Part shown: in pieces, positions 35,022 through 43,303 of the stretch
Layout of the letters: every line of letters begins with the position of its first letter
Position numbering within the stretch: position 1 is the first letter of the stretch
Origin: Clostridiales bacterium
GTDB taxonomy: Bacteria; Bacillota; Clostridia; Christensenellales; Aristaeellaceae
Reading direction: 5' to 3'
Length of the DNA: 53,233 bases
NCBI GenBank assembly: GCA_015056245.1
Contig: SVGQ01000007.1
Span: forward strand, 1 to 53,233
Translations under genes and position numbers: made by a program
Notes under the pieces: generated by a model
What the model was told of the DNA's origin: nothing
Database searches by the model: none
Seen by the model: only the letters and a program-made list of their open reading frames with translations

Positions 35022-35998
35022 GCATCTGGCTGACCTTTCTTTCCAAGGCATTCACCATGGGCATGACCATCCTCTACGGCGCAAATGGTGAAATCCTCAC
35101 CGAGAAAAGCGGCAACCTGAACCTGGGTGTGCCGGGCATGATGTACATGGGCGGCATCGGCGGCCTGATGGGCGCTTACCTGTACGAGCGGGCCGTGGAG
35201 ACCCCCATCCCGCTGGTGGGCGTGATCCTGAGCCTTTTGTGCGCGCTGCTGTTTTCCGGCTTTGGCGCGCTGATCTACTCGGTTTTGACCATCAGCCTGC
35301 GCGCCAACCAGAACGTGACCGGTCTGGCCCTGACCACCTTCGGCGTGGGCTTCGGCAACTTCTTCGGCGGCAGCCTGAGCACCATGGCTGGCGGCGTGGG
35401 TCAGATCTCCACCGCTGCAACCTCCGGCCTGTTCCGTGCCAAGATCCCCTTCCTGAACAATCTGCCGGTGGTGGGCGAGCTGTTTTTCAGCTACGGCATG
35501 CTGGCCTATGCGGGCATCATCATCACCATCGTGCTGCACTGGTACCTGTACCGCACCCGTCCCGGCCTGAACCTGCGCTCCGTGGGTGAAAGCGCCGCCA
35601 CCGCCGACGCGGCGGGCATCAACGTGACCCGCTACAAGTACATGGCCACCATCATCGGCGGCATGATCGCCGGTCTGGGCGGCCTGTACTTCGTCATGGA
35701 CTACTCCACCGGCGGCTGGAACAACAACGGCTTCGGCGATCTGGGCTGGCTGGCAGTGGCGCTGGTCATCTTCGCCCGCTGGCGTCCCCTGAACGTGATC
35801 TGGGGCAGCTGGCTGTTCGGCGCGCTGTGCATCCTGTACCTGTACATCGGCGGCCTGTCCCGCCAGATGCAGGAAGTGTTCCGCGCCCTGCCGTATCTGG
35901 TCACCATTATTGTGCTGGTGATCACTTCCCTGCGCAAAAAGCGTGAGGATCAGCCCCCGGCTGCGCTGGGCCTGCCCTATTTCCGCGAGGAGAGATAA
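35018..35998 (+). CDS. Nucleoside-type ABC transporter permease 2
   Basis: 326-residue companion permease (NupQ/YufQ-like) with about nine membrane segments. EKSGNLNLGVPGMMYMGGI, LRANQNVTGLALTTFGVGF and LRSVGESAATADAAGINVTRYKYMATI are family hallmarks. With the ATPase and first permease it forms an importer. The lipoprotein receptor (BMP family) usually encoded in the same operon is not here; the next gene is unrelated. Confidence 0.92.
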   Translation: MSIWLTFLSKAFTMGMTILYGANGEILTEKSGNLNLGVPGMMYMGGIGGLMGAYLYERAVETPIPLVGVILSLLCALLFSGFGALIYSVLTISLRANQNVTGLALTTFGVGFGNFFGGSLSTMAGGVGQISTAATSGLFRAKIPFLNNLPVVGELFFSYGMLAYAGIIITIVLHWYLYRTRPGLNLRSVGESAATADAAGINVTRYKYMATIIGGMIAGLGGLYFVMDYSTGGWNNNGFGDLGWLAVALVIFARWRPLNVIWGSWLFGALCILYLYIGGLSRQMQEVFRALPYLVTIIVLVITSLRKKREDQPPAALGLPYFREER

Positions 35999-36201
35999 GT
36001 TGGTTTCCTGCCTGCGGATATGGCGTGCAAAATCTCGCCATAACTGAACAATCGCGGAGGAAATGGTTCCTCCCAATGAGGTGGATCCTCCCTGATGGTG
36101 GGGGGATTCATCTTTTACTATTGTCATGGTTATCATATGGCGCATACTCAGAATAGTTAGGATAATTATTCAAAATGTTTCTGTTTGTTACACATCCATG
36201 T

Positions 36202-36231
36202 TTGACACGCCCCCTTCCGCCGCGATATACT
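36202..36231 (+). promoter_or_regulatory. Promoter of the small secreted protein operon
   Basis: TTGACA, 18 bp, TATACT, about 47 bp before the ATG at 36278. The 36000-36201 stretch holds only weak G/C-rich dyads. Confidence 0.7.
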
Positions 36232-36277
36232 GAAATGGTCAGAAAACCCCCGCGCAATACCGAAAGGAGCGGATTTT

Positions 36278-36706
36278 ATGTATCATATCAAGCCCATGCT
36301 GGCGCTTGTGCTGGCTGTCCTTTTGCTGTGCGCTCCTGCTTTCGCTCAGGAAAATCAGACCCTGTGGGCGGATTTCGGTGAAGGCAGCAACGAAATGACG
36401 CTGGTGGTCGTCTTTCCCGATCTGACCACCAAGGGCTATCGGATCCATAGTGATCAGCCCACCATGCTGGCGGCCCTTTTGGAGCTGAAGCTGGTCAAAG
36501 CAGACGAAACCGAAGGCGTGATGCGCCTTGTGGAGGTGGACGGCTGTGCCCTGCCCAAGGACAATCCGGATGCCTATTGGTTCGTCTCCATGCACGATCC
36601 ATCGCTGGACAGCCTGACCCCTGCGGAGCAGCCCCTTGATCAGCTGCCGCTGGCAGGCCAGACCTACGCCTTCGGCATGATCAACAGCGAGGCGGCTCAT
36701 GAGTAA
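36278..36706 (+). CDS. Small secreted protein with DUF4430-like domain
   Basis: 142 residues. A signal peptide ends near PAFAQ. The mature part has the transcobalamin-C-terminal-like layout of DUF4430: a V-V-x-F strand, TMLAALLELKLVKADE, DNPDAYWFVSMHD, and a final DQLPLAGQTYAFGMI strand. Such domains often bind corrinoids or serve as wall or surface modules, but ligand residues cannot be judged here. AAAGGAG precedes the ATG. The end overlaps the next gene by eight bases. Confidence 0.7.
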   Translation: MYHIKPMLALVLAVLLLCAPAFAQENQTLWADFGEGSNEMTLVVVFPDLTTKGYRIHSDQPTMLAALLELKLVKADETEGVMRLVEVDGCALPKDNPDAYWFVSMHDPSLDSLTPAEQPLDQLPLAGQTYAFGMINSEAAHE

Positions 36707-37025
36707 GGCGCGGCCTAAGCTGGTACGGGACAGGATACCGGAGATCATCGGGCAGAGCGGACGGTCCTGCCGCTGGCGGGTGCTGGATGACGAGGAGTTC
36801 CGTCAGCAGGCGGATGCCAAGCTGGCGGAGGAGTTGGCAGAGTATCTGGAAGCGGGCGATGTGGAAGAACTGGCCGATCTGCTGGAGGTAGTCTATGCTG
36901 CTGCGCAGGCCAGAGGATGCAGCCCTGCGCAGTTGGATGCCATCCGATGGGAAAAAGCGGAGAAACGCGGCGCGTTCAGCCGCCGGATTCTGCTGGAAAC
37001 CATTGACCCGCCGACGGAGCAGTGA
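36699..37025 (+). CDS. MazG-like house-cleaning pyrophosphohydrolase
   Basis: 108 residues. KLVRDRIPEII at the start and KLAEELAEYLEAGDVEELADLLEVVYAAA in the middle are the EExxE...ExxD metal-binding helices of the all-alpha NTP pyrophosphatase superfamily. These enzymes hydrolyse aberrant nucleoside triphosphates. The ATG at 36699 overlaps the end of the secreted DUF4430-like gene, so translation is coupled although the two proteins work in different compartments. Confidence 0.85.
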   Translation: MSKARPKLVRDRIPEIIGQSGRSCRWRVLDDEEFRQQADAKLAEELAEYLEAGDVEELADLLEVVYAAAQARGCSPAQLDAIRWEKAEKRGAFSRRILLETIDPPTEQ

Positions 37026-37057
37026 GGGGATACAGCAATCCCTCGCACCGGCGAATA

Positions 37058-37097
37058 TTCCCGCATCGAAAAACATATTCTATGCGGGAGCTTTTTT
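37058..37097 (+). terminator. Intrinsic terminator ending in a T-run that is part of the next promoter
   Basis: TCCCGCAT and ATGCGGGA stem followed by C and six T; the last two T are also the first bases of the murB -35 box. Confidence 0.85.
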
Positions 37098-37124
37098 GAC
37101 AATAGCCCTGCCATAGGATACAAT
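37096..37124 (+). promoter_or_regulatory. murB promoter
   Basis: TTGACA, 17 bp, TACAAT, a near-consensus promoter overlapping the upstream terminator. The leader is about 90 nt. Confidence 0.8.
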
Positions 37125-37222
37125 AGAAGTGGTGGAAATCCTGCTGCAAACGCTCTGGCTTTGGCAGCCCGTCAACCAGCCGGATGCCTGTACGATCATC
37201 ATTCACAGGAGGTGCCGTGGTT

Positions 37223-38173
37223 ATGCGGCTGGAAGCTCTTTATCAGACGCTGAAGGCGGCGATGCCGTCCCAGCAGGTGCAAAAAAGCGTGCCCATGAGC
37301 CGTTATACCACCCTCAGGCTGGGCGGCCCGGCGGATCTTTTCTGCTGGATCACCTCTGTGGAGCAGCTCTCCTCAGCCCTGAAAGCCGCCCGGGAACATG
37401 AGGTTCCCGTCACCCTGATTGGCAACGGTTCCAACCTGCTGGTGCGGGATGGCGGCATCCGGGGCCTGGTGATCCATCTGGGCGAGAATTTCGCGCAGGT
37501 GACGGATCCCACCCCCATGCCCGACGGCACGTTTTCCCTGACTGCCCAGGCGGGTGCGACCCTGCAGAAGCTCTGCAACACCGCCGCTGATCATGCCCTT
37601 ACCGGTCTGGAATTTGCCTTCGGCATTCCCGGTACCGTGGGCGGCGCTGTGTATATGAACGCAGGCGCGTACGGCGGTGAGATGAAGGATGTGCTGCATT
37701 CCATCACTGCCATGGACATGGAGGGCAACACCCATGTATACGCCGCATCTGAACTGGAGCTGAGCTACCGCCACAGCGCTTTGATGCAGCTGGATCAGGT
37801 GGTCACCTCTGCCACGGTGCTCCTGCGCCCCGGCGACGGCGACACCATCCGCACCGCCATGCGGGAGTTTTCCCAGCGCAGGCGGCAGAAACAACCCATT
37901 CATCTGCCCAGCTGCGGCAGCACCTTCAAGCGTCCGGAGGGATATTTCGCCGGTACGCTGATTCAGGACTGCGGCCTCAAAGGCTGCCGTATGGGCGGCG
38001 CCAGCGTCAGTGAACTGCACGCGGGCTTTCTGGTCAATGATCTGGAAGGCACCGCCACTGACTATCTGGCTTTGATGGCTTATGTGCAGAAAACCGTTTT
38101 TGATCAAACCGGCGTACGCCTTGAGCCTGAGGTGCGCATTCTTGGAGAGGATGCCCCCATCAACGCCGTGTAA
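37223..38173 (+). CDS. murB: UDP-N-acetylenolpyruvoylglucosamine reductase
   Basis: 316-residue FAD enzyme that reduces the enolpyruvyl group to make UDP-MurNAc in peptidoglycan synthesis. FAD-binding GNGSNLLVRDGGIRGLVI and GIPGTVGGAVYMNAGAYGGE are plain. The catalytic Ser is in LPSCGSTFKRPEG, the Glu in LEPEVRILGE, and the Tyr loop reads SYRHS, so it is a standard MurB. The ATG at 37223 is ten bases after AGGAGG; an in-frame GTG is two codons earlier. rapZ follows after 21 bp, so the pair is probably an operon. Confidence 0.97.
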   Translation: MRLEALYQTLKAAMPSQQVQKSVPMSRYTTLRLGGPADLFCWITSVEQLSSALKAAREHEVPVTLIGNGSNLLVRDGGIRGLVIHLGENFAQVTDPTPMPDGTFSLTAQAGATLQKLCNTAADHALTGLEFAFGIPGTVGGAVYMNAGAYGGEMKDVLHSITAMDMEGNTHVYAASELELSYRHSALMQLDQVVTSATVLLRPGDGDTIRTAMREFSQRRRQKQPIHLPSCGSTFKRPEGYFAGTLIQDCGLKGCRMGGASVSELHAGFLVNDLEGTATDYLALMAYVQKTVFDQTGVRLEPEVRILGEDAPINAV

Positions 38174-38194
38174 CCTTACCAAAGGAGGAAAACG

Positions 38195-39106
38195 ATGCAA
38201 TTTTTCCTGCTGACCGGCATGAGCGGAGCCGGAAAAACCGTAGCCATCCGCTATCTGGAGGACCTGGGCGCCCTGTGCGTGGACAACCTGCCTCCCATGA
38301 TGCTGGTGCCCTTTATTGAGGCCTGCCAGACCAATAACCTGCGCAATGACATGGTCGCCATCGGGACGGATATCCGTTCCGGCGAGTTTTTTGATGCCAA
38401 GGCGGTCACCCGCATGATCGATGAGGCCCGTCTGGTGGGGCATCATATCAACACGCTGTTCATCGAAGCCAGCGACGAAGTGCTGGTGAACCGCTACAAG
38501 GAGCAGCGGCGCGAGCATCCCCTCTGCGCGGAGGGCCTGCGGTTGGAAGAAGCCATCCGTGAGGAACGCAGCCGCCTGCAGCCCCTGAAGGAGACTGCCA
38601 ACTACCTGATCGATACCTCCAGCCTGCGCCCCCGCGCCTTGCAGAAGAGGATTCGCGACATCGCCTCTCAGGCGGGTGGCGAGCCCTCCCTGCGGGTGGA
38701 TGTGCTCAGTTTCGGCTTCAAGCGCGGCCTTCCCCGCGAGGGCGATCTGGTCTTTGACGTGCGCTTTTTGCCCAATCCCTTCTATATTCCTGAATTGGGT
38801 CACCATACCGGTCTGGATGAGGATGTGCGCACCTTCGTGCTGGAGCATCCCGTCACGCAGGAATTCCTTGTCAAGAGCATGGATATGATCACCTTCCTGC
38901 TGCCCAACTACATCACCGAGGGCAAGCACCGGCTGGTGATCGCTGTGGGCTGCACCGGCGGCGCTCACCGCAGCGTTGCTATTGCGGAGTACATCGGTCA
39001 GCAGATCAAGGAACAGGGATATCATGTGAATGTAAACCACCGGGATATTGCGCTGGAGCAGGCCCACTGGGCTGCCAAGAGCGAGTACCAGAAGGGCGAG
39101 CCGTAA
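38195..39106 (+). CDS. rapZ: RNase adapter / nucleotide-binding protein RapZ (YvcJ)
   Basis: 303 residues. Walker A is GMSGAGKTV and the conserved segment is CVDNLPPMML. The C-terminal domain has DVRFLPNPFYIPELGHHTG and IAVGCTGGAHRSVAIAE, the RapZ hallmarks. In Gammaproteobacteria it controls glucosamine-6-phosphate synthase mRNA decay; in Firmicutes it is usually in a yvcJ-yvcK-whiA cluster linked to wall metabolism. Here yvcK and whiA are absent and murB precedes it, consistent with control of UDP-sugar supply. AAAGGAGG precedes the ATG. Confidence 0.96.
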   Translation: MQFFLLTGMSGAGKTVAIRYLEDLGALCVDNLPPMMLVPFIEACQTNNLRNDMVAIGTDIRSGEFFDAKAVTRMIDEARLVGHHINTLFIEASDEVLVNRYKEQRREHPLCAEGLRLEEAIREERSRLQPLKETANYLIDTSSLRPRALQKRIRDIASQAGGEPSLRVDVLSFGFKRGLPREGDLVFDVRFLPNPFYIPELGHHTGLDEDVRTFVLEHPVTQEFLVKSMDMITFLLPNYITEGKHRLVIAVGCTGGAHRSVAIAEYIGQQIKEQGYHVNVNHRDIALEQAHWAAKSEYQKGEP

Positions 39107-39195
39107 GGCAGCCCTGTGCTGATGACCCAAGGCTTTTTCCGGCTTTTACTGAATGCTGTCTACGTTTATTCACCAAGGAAATACGAGGTGACTCC

Positions 39196-39579
39196 ATGTC
39201 CATCGACAATCAACCTGCAGTGAAACGCAGGGGCGCATTGCTGCTTCTGTTCTTCACCCTGCTGCTGTATGCCGCCTGCAGCGTATTTGCCAAACTCAGC
39301 GGCAACGCCATGGAAGCCGGTAATCTGACCGGCTCATTGGTGTTTCTGGCGCTGGAATTCCTTATGCTGGTGGTCTACAGCCTTTTGTGGCAGGTGGTGC
39401 TGAAGCATCTGCCCCTGAATGTGGCCTATGCCTCCAAGGGACTTTGCACCCTGTGGACCTGCCTGTTCGGCATCCTGCTGTTTCAGGAGGCGCTGACGCT
39501 GGGCAAGGCGCTGGGCACGCTGCTGGTGCTGGGCGGCGTGTATCTGGTCGTGACCGATCCGGCTGCAGAGGAGGCGTGA
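39196..39579 (+). CDS. Small multidrug-resistance-type transporter subunit (EamA/SMR), first of pair
   Basis: 127 residues, four predicted membrane segments; the second half reads HLPLNVAYASKGLCTLWTCLFGILLFQEALTLGKALG, typical of the EamA/SMR fold. The next gene starts four bases after this stop and encodes a similar four-helix protein, so the two probably form a heterodimer like EbrAB or the ArnE/ArnF flippase subunits. GAGGTG precedes the ATG. Substrate (drug, polyamine or lipid-linked sugar) unknown. Confidence 0.8.
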   Translation: MSIDNQPAVKRRGALLLLFFTLLLYAACSVFAKLSGNAMEAGNLTGSLVFLALEFLMLVVYSLLWQVVLKHLPLNVAYASKGLCTLWTCLFGILLFQEALTLGKALGTLLVLGGVYLVVTDPAAEEA

Positions 39580-39583
39580 TGAT

Positions 39584-39937
39584 ATGAATTACGGCGTTCT
39601 GATCTATCTCATCACTCCTGTCCTGTCGGCTGTGAGCCAGATCCTGCTCAAGCGGGCAGCGGATAACGAGAAATACACCGGCATCCGGTTTTACCTGAAC
39701 TGGCAGGTGATCCTTGCATATGGGCTATTTTTCGGCTGCATGCTGCTGAACGTGATCGCCATGCGCACCCTGGACCTGAGCGTCGCCAGCCTGATGGAAG
39801 CCGCCAGTTACCTGTATGTGATGGTGCTGAGCTGGTTGATCCTGAAAGAAAAGCTGACCCGGCGCAAGCTGATCGGCAACGGCCTGATCGTGCTGGGCAT
39901 TGTGCTGACGCTGACGGTGAATGTGCCACTGTGGTGA
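39584..39937 (+). CDS. Small multidrug-resistance-type transporter subunit (EamA/SMR), second of pair
   Basis: 117 residues with four membrane segments. ITPVLSAVSQILLKRAADN at the N-terminus and EAASYLYVMVLSWLILKEKLTRRKLIGNGLIVLGI at the C-terminus match the SMR/ArnE-like family. It is coupled to the preceding homologue. The two subunits differ in their loop charges, as expected of an obligate heterodimer. Confidence 0.8.
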   Translation: MNYGVLIYLITPVLSAVSQILLKRAADNEKYTGIRFYLNWQVILAYGLFFGCMLLNVIAMRTLDLSVASLMEAASYLYVMVLSWLILKEKLTRRKLIGNGLIVLGIVLTLTVNVPLW

Positions 39938-39939
39938 GG

Positions 39940-40165
39940 GCGGGAAGCGTAGAGCCAAAGGGCTCCGCCCTTTGGAAACCCGGCAGGAGGCAGTGCCTCC
40001 TGCACCTCCGGATTGCGCCATTTCATGGCGCAAAGAATTGGTTTTTTGTTTCAACATTCCCTTTTTCGCCTGTGAAACAGGCGAAATAAGCGGGATTCCA
40101 AAGGGGTTCAACCCCTTTGGCAGGGATCCAAGGGGCAGAGCCCCTTGGCCCGCGGAGCGCCCCCA
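39940..40165. repeat. Cluster of six consecutive intergenic palindromes
   Basis: Six strong dyads follow one another: CCAAAGGGC..GCCCTTTGG, GGAGGCAGTGCCTCC, TTGCGCCAT..ATGGCGCAA, TTCGCCTGT..ACAGGCGAA, CCAAAGGGG..CCCCTTTGG and CCAAGGGGC..GCCCCTTGG. They fill most of the gap between the SMR pair and trpS. The third, followed by TTTTTTG, may terminate the SMR transcript. No T-box element is visible before trpS. Confidence 0.75.
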
Positions 40166-40214
40166 CGTAACAACTGCGGTACCCCCGCTTCTACTCATAA
40201 AGGAGGAATCCCCC

Positions 40215-41228
40215 ATGGAAAACCAGATCATTACCCCCAAGAAAACGATCTTCTCCGGCATCCAGCCCTCCGGCACCCTGACGCTGGGCAACTATATCGG
40301 CGCGCTGCGGAACTTCACCCTTTTGCAGGATGAGTACAACTGCATCTACTGCGTGGTGGACATGCATGCCATCACCGTGCGCCAGAACCCTGCCGACCTG
40401 CGCCGCCGCTGCCTGGAGCTGGCTGCCACCTACATCGCCTGCGGTTTGGATCCCAAGAAGAACATCATCTACTGCCAGAGCCATGTGAGCGGTCATGCGG
40501 AGCTGGGTTGGATCCTGAACTGCTACACCTACATGGGCGAGCTGAACCGCATGACCCAGTACAAGGACAAGGCCGCCAAGCATGCGGATAACATCAACGC
40601 CGGTCTGTTCACCTATCCGGTGCTGATGGCTGCGGACATCCTGCTGTACCAGGCCGATCTGGTGCCCATCGGCGCCGACCAGAAGCAGCATCTGGAACTG
40701 ACCCGCGATATTGCCCAGCGTTTCAACGGCGTGTACGGTGATGTGTTCACCGTGCCGGAAGGCTACTTTGGCAAGGTGGGCAGCCGCGTGATGAGCCTGC
40801 AGGAGCCCACCCGCAAGATGAGCAAGTCCGACCCCGAGGACTGCTACATCGCCATTCTGGATCCTGCCGATGTGATCCGCCGCAAGGTAAAGCGCGCCGT
40901 CACCGACAGCGATGCCGAGATCCGCTTCGATCCCGAAAACAAGCCCGGCGTGAGCAACCTTCTGTCCATCATCGCCGCGCTGACCGGCGACAGCATTGAA
41001 AATGTGGTCAACGACCTGTCCGGTCAGGGCTACGGCACGCTGAAGAACCGGGTCAGCGAGTGCATCATCGAGACCCTGTCCCCTATTCAGGAGGAGCACA
41101 AGAAGCTTATGGCGGACAAGGCGTACCTGCAGGGCATTCTGGACGAAAACGCCCAGCGCGCCAACGCCATCGCCACCCGTACCCTGCGCAAGGTGCAGAA
41201 GAAGATCGGCTTTGCTGCCAGAGGGTAA
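40215..41228 (+). CDS. trpS: Tryptophanyl-tRNA synthetase
   Basis: 337-residue class I synthetase charging tRNA-Trp. The HIGH-equivalent is TLGNYIGAL, and KMSKS is present (RKMSKSDPED). The tryptophan pocket segments DMHAIT and GADQKQHLELTRD are conserved. AAAGGAGGAATCCCCC precedes the ATG. Length is normal. Single gene with its own terminator. Confidence 0.97.
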   Translation: MENQIITPKKTIFSGIQPSGTLTLGNYIGALRNFTLLQDEYNCIYCVVDMHAITVRQNPADLRRRCLELAATYIACGLDPKKNIIYCQSHVSGHAELGWILNCYTYMGELNRMTQYKDKAAKHADNINAGLFTYPVLMAADILLYQADLVPIGADQKQHLELTRDIAQRFNGVYGDVFTVPEGYFGKVGSRVMSLQEPTRKMSKSDPEDCYIAILDPADVIRRKVKRAVTDSDAEIRFDPENKPGVSNLLSIIAALTGDSIENVVNDLSGQGYGTLKNRVSECIIETLSPIQEEHKKLMADKAYLQGILDENAQRANAIATRTLRKVQKKIGFAARG

Positions 41229-41263
41229 GCTCGGTTTTTCCATGTAAACATTCGAATCAACAC

Positions 41264-41308
41264 ACAGGGCTGTTGCAGTATTGCACTTGCAGCAGCCCTG
41301 TTCTTTTA
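41264..41308 (+). terminator. Intrinsic terminator of trpS
   Basis: ACAGGGCTG-TTGCA pairs with TGCA-GCAGCCCTGT, then TCTTTTA. Confidence 0.85.
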
Positions 41309-41355
41309 TCGGCAATCACGAACGCACAGGCAGTACTCCCAAAATTTTCACCCTG

Positions 41356-41385
41356 TGAAAGAAATGGGTCTGTTTTGCCCGTCTA
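41356..41385 (+). promoter_or_regulatory. Candidate ECF-type promoter of the sigma/anti-sigma operon
   Basis: TGAAAG, 18 bp, CGTCTA. The CGTC -10 element is typical of ECF sigma targets (SigW-like use TGAAAC and CGTA), so the operon may be autoregulated. A sigma-A-like site is not evident. Confidence 0.45.
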
Positions 41386-41436
41386 TTAGAGTGAACCGGT
41401 TGAAAGCGCGCTGCCGGTGGGAAAGGAGGGCGCCCA

Positions 41437-41919
41437 TTGCAGATCGAGGAGCTCATCGAACGCTACGGCAATGATATTCTGCGGCTGTGCGCCGTGTATC
41501 TGGGGGATCACCAGCTGGCACAGGATGCCTTTCAGGAAACCTTCCTAAAGGCATGGAAAGGGCTGGACAACTTCCGGGGGGACAGCAGCGAGAAAACATG
41601 GCTCAGCCGCATCGCGGTGAATACCTGCCGGGATCTGCTGCGCTCCGGCTGGCTGAGGATGCTGAAAAAGAGCAAACCCATGGAAGAGATCATGGAGCTG
41701 GCAGCCCCTGCGCCAAACCCGGAAGCCGCCGCTGTACGGGAAGCCACGCTGGCCCTCAGCGGCAGATACCGGGAAGTGATCGTACTCTACTACTATGAAG
41801 GGATGCAGACCAGCCAGATCGCCAAGGTACTGAACCTGCCGGAAAACACCGTGTCCACGCGGCTGCGGCGGGCGAGAGTACAGCTGGGCCGTTTACTGAG
41901 AGAGGAGGTTGAACCGTGA
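41437..41919 (+). CDS. ECF-type RNA polymerase sigma factor
   Basis: 160 residues, sigma-70 regions 2 and 4 only. Region 2: LGDHQLAQDAFQETFLKAWKGLDNFRGDSSEKTWLSRIAVNTCRDLLRS type sequence with the WL and CRD core; region 4: LALSGRYREVIVLYYYEGMQTSQIAKVLNLPENTVSTRLRRAR helix-turn-helix. TTG start after AAAGGAGGGCGCCCA. It overlaps the following membrane protein by four bases, the usual arrangement of sigma and anti-sigma. Confidence 0.92.
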   Translation: MQIEELIERYGNDILRLCAVYLGDHQLAQDAFQETFLKAWKGLDNFRGDSSEKTWLSRIAVNTCRDLLRSGWLRMLKKSKPMEEIMELAAPAPNPEAAAVREATLALSGRYREVIVLYYYEGMQTSQIAKVLNLPENTVSTRLRRARVQLGRLLREEVEP

Positions 41920-43136
41920 AACGCAATGATTTTGCAGCCCATTTGCACCAGAGCATGGAACCCGTTCAACTCTCTCCGCAGTTGAAGAGGGCGACGCTGG
42001 ATCGCATCGCAGGAAAGGAACAGCCTGTTATGAAAAAGAAATTATCGGTTGCGCTGGTATTGGCGCTGGTATTGTGCCTCTTGATGGCGGCAGCAGTGGC
42101 AGCCGCCCACCGGGCGGGACTTCTGGACTTCGTCGGGCGGTATGCCAACATCTATGTGCCAGAGGATGCCCAGACCTATGTACAGACCGATGTTGCCACG
42201 CTGGAGAATGAGCTGGTCACCGCTACGGTGCGGGAGATGTACTATGACGGCAAAGTAGCCCGCATGGTGGTGGATGTGACCCCCAAGGCAGACAACATCC
42301 TGCTGCTGGGCGAGGATATGTGCCCCGAGGATCCGTGGGAGAACATGAAGCTCCACCCGGGCGGGGAAGAAAATCAGGATCTGCGCCCAGTGATGCAGGT
42401 GTATCAGGAGGGCGGCTATGAGGCGGCCTATGCGGTGTCGCTGGGCTTGTGGCCTGTGGATGAGAACACCCTCAGCACAGGCGGCGTGATGGACTACTAC
42501 GGCAACGAAGATGGCACCCTGACCATTTACCAGCAGGAAGAATACAAAAATGCCCCTGAAGAATTAACAGCCCGTCTGCGGCTGTTGGTGATTCCCTGGG
42601 AGGCACCCCTGACAGAAGGCAGCGAGCCCCTGTATGAGCAGCGTATGGATCTGAACCAGCTGCTCACCCTGACCCAGACCGCAGCTTCTACCGAGGCCTA
42701 CCTGTGCACCCAGCCGGTGGAATTGCCCTCCGTGGGTGTGCGTATCGATGGCCTGCTGATCGAGGTCAAGCCCCAAGAGCTGTACGCCACGCTGAACTTC
42801 ACCGTCACGGACCGGGCGGTCTACGATGCGCTGGACAGCGGCCTGTGGTTTGAATTCATCGACCCGGAGAGTACAGCTGAATCCCCTTATGAGCAACGCC
42901 TCATGGAAGGTCTCAGCGGCGGTGGCAGCATCGGCCCCGTGGATTGCGATGACCCTGCATATGCCGTCCGATTCCGCCAGCGGGAGACCCTGGGCCGCAA
43001 CGAGCTGCATCAGGTGTATACCGTGCGTGCCTTCGATGCGTGGGAAAAGCAGCGGTACGAAACCGTGACGCTGGTGATGCAGCCTGCTACTTTGGAAGAA
43101 GTAGAGGCGTTTGCCGAAGGGAATATGTTGAAGTGA
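41916..43136 (+). CDS. Membrane anti-sigma factor (DUF4179-like)
   Basis: 406 residues: about 40 cytoplasmic residues, one membrane segment (about 43-64) and a large external domain that lacks recognisable catalytic motifs. The N-terminal part (FAAHLHQSMEPVQLSPQLKRATLDRI) resembles the sigma-binding tail of RsgI/DUF4179 proteins. GTG start in the sigma-factor stop region. It presumably holds the sigma factor at the membrane until an envelope signal releases it. The signal is unknown. Confidence 0.82.
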   Translation: MKRNDFAAHLHQSMEPVQLSPQLKRATLDRIAGKEQPVMKKKLSVALVLALVLCLLMAAAVAAAHRAGLLDFVGRYANIYVPEDAQTYVQTDVATLENELVTATVREMYYDGKVARMVVDVTPKADNILLLGEDMCPEDPWENMKLHPGGEENQDLRPVMQVYQEGGYEAAYAVSLGLWPVDENTLSTGGVMDYYGNEDGTLTIYQQEEYKNAPEELTARLRLLVIPWEAPLTEGSEPLYEQRMDLNQLLTLTQTAASTEAYLCTQPVELPSVGVRIDGLLIEVKPQELYATLNFTVTDRAVYDALDSGLWFEFIDPESTAESPYEQRLMEGLSGGGSIGPVDCDDPAYAVRFRQRETLGRNELHQVYTVRAFDAWEKQRYETVTLVMQPATLEEVEAFAEGNMLK

Positions 43137-43141
43137 ATCAA

Positions 43142-43178
43142 GCAGAAACCCTCGCGCCGTCAGCGCGGGGGTTTCTGC
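43142..43178. terminator. Bidirectional terminator hairpin
   Basis: GCAGAAACCC-CGCGC pairs with GCGCG-GGGTTTCTGC between the convergent anti-sigma and MFS genes. It lacks a T-run on either side. Confidence 0.6.
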
Positions 43179-43303
43179 ATAAATCACAGTAAAACCATCT
43201 GCGGTTCATGGGCGGCAAACGGGAGCGCTGCTTACCTTGCACCAAAAACTCTCGTTTTTGCTGCCTGCGCCGGAAAATCCGTCCGGCAAAAGATGGACTT
43301 TGA

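Noticed and set aside
39938-40214. T-box leader before trpS
   Set aside because: No GGUGGNACCGCG-type antiterminator sequence; a GCGGTACCCCCGC string is on the wrong pattern, and the region is explained by palindromes.
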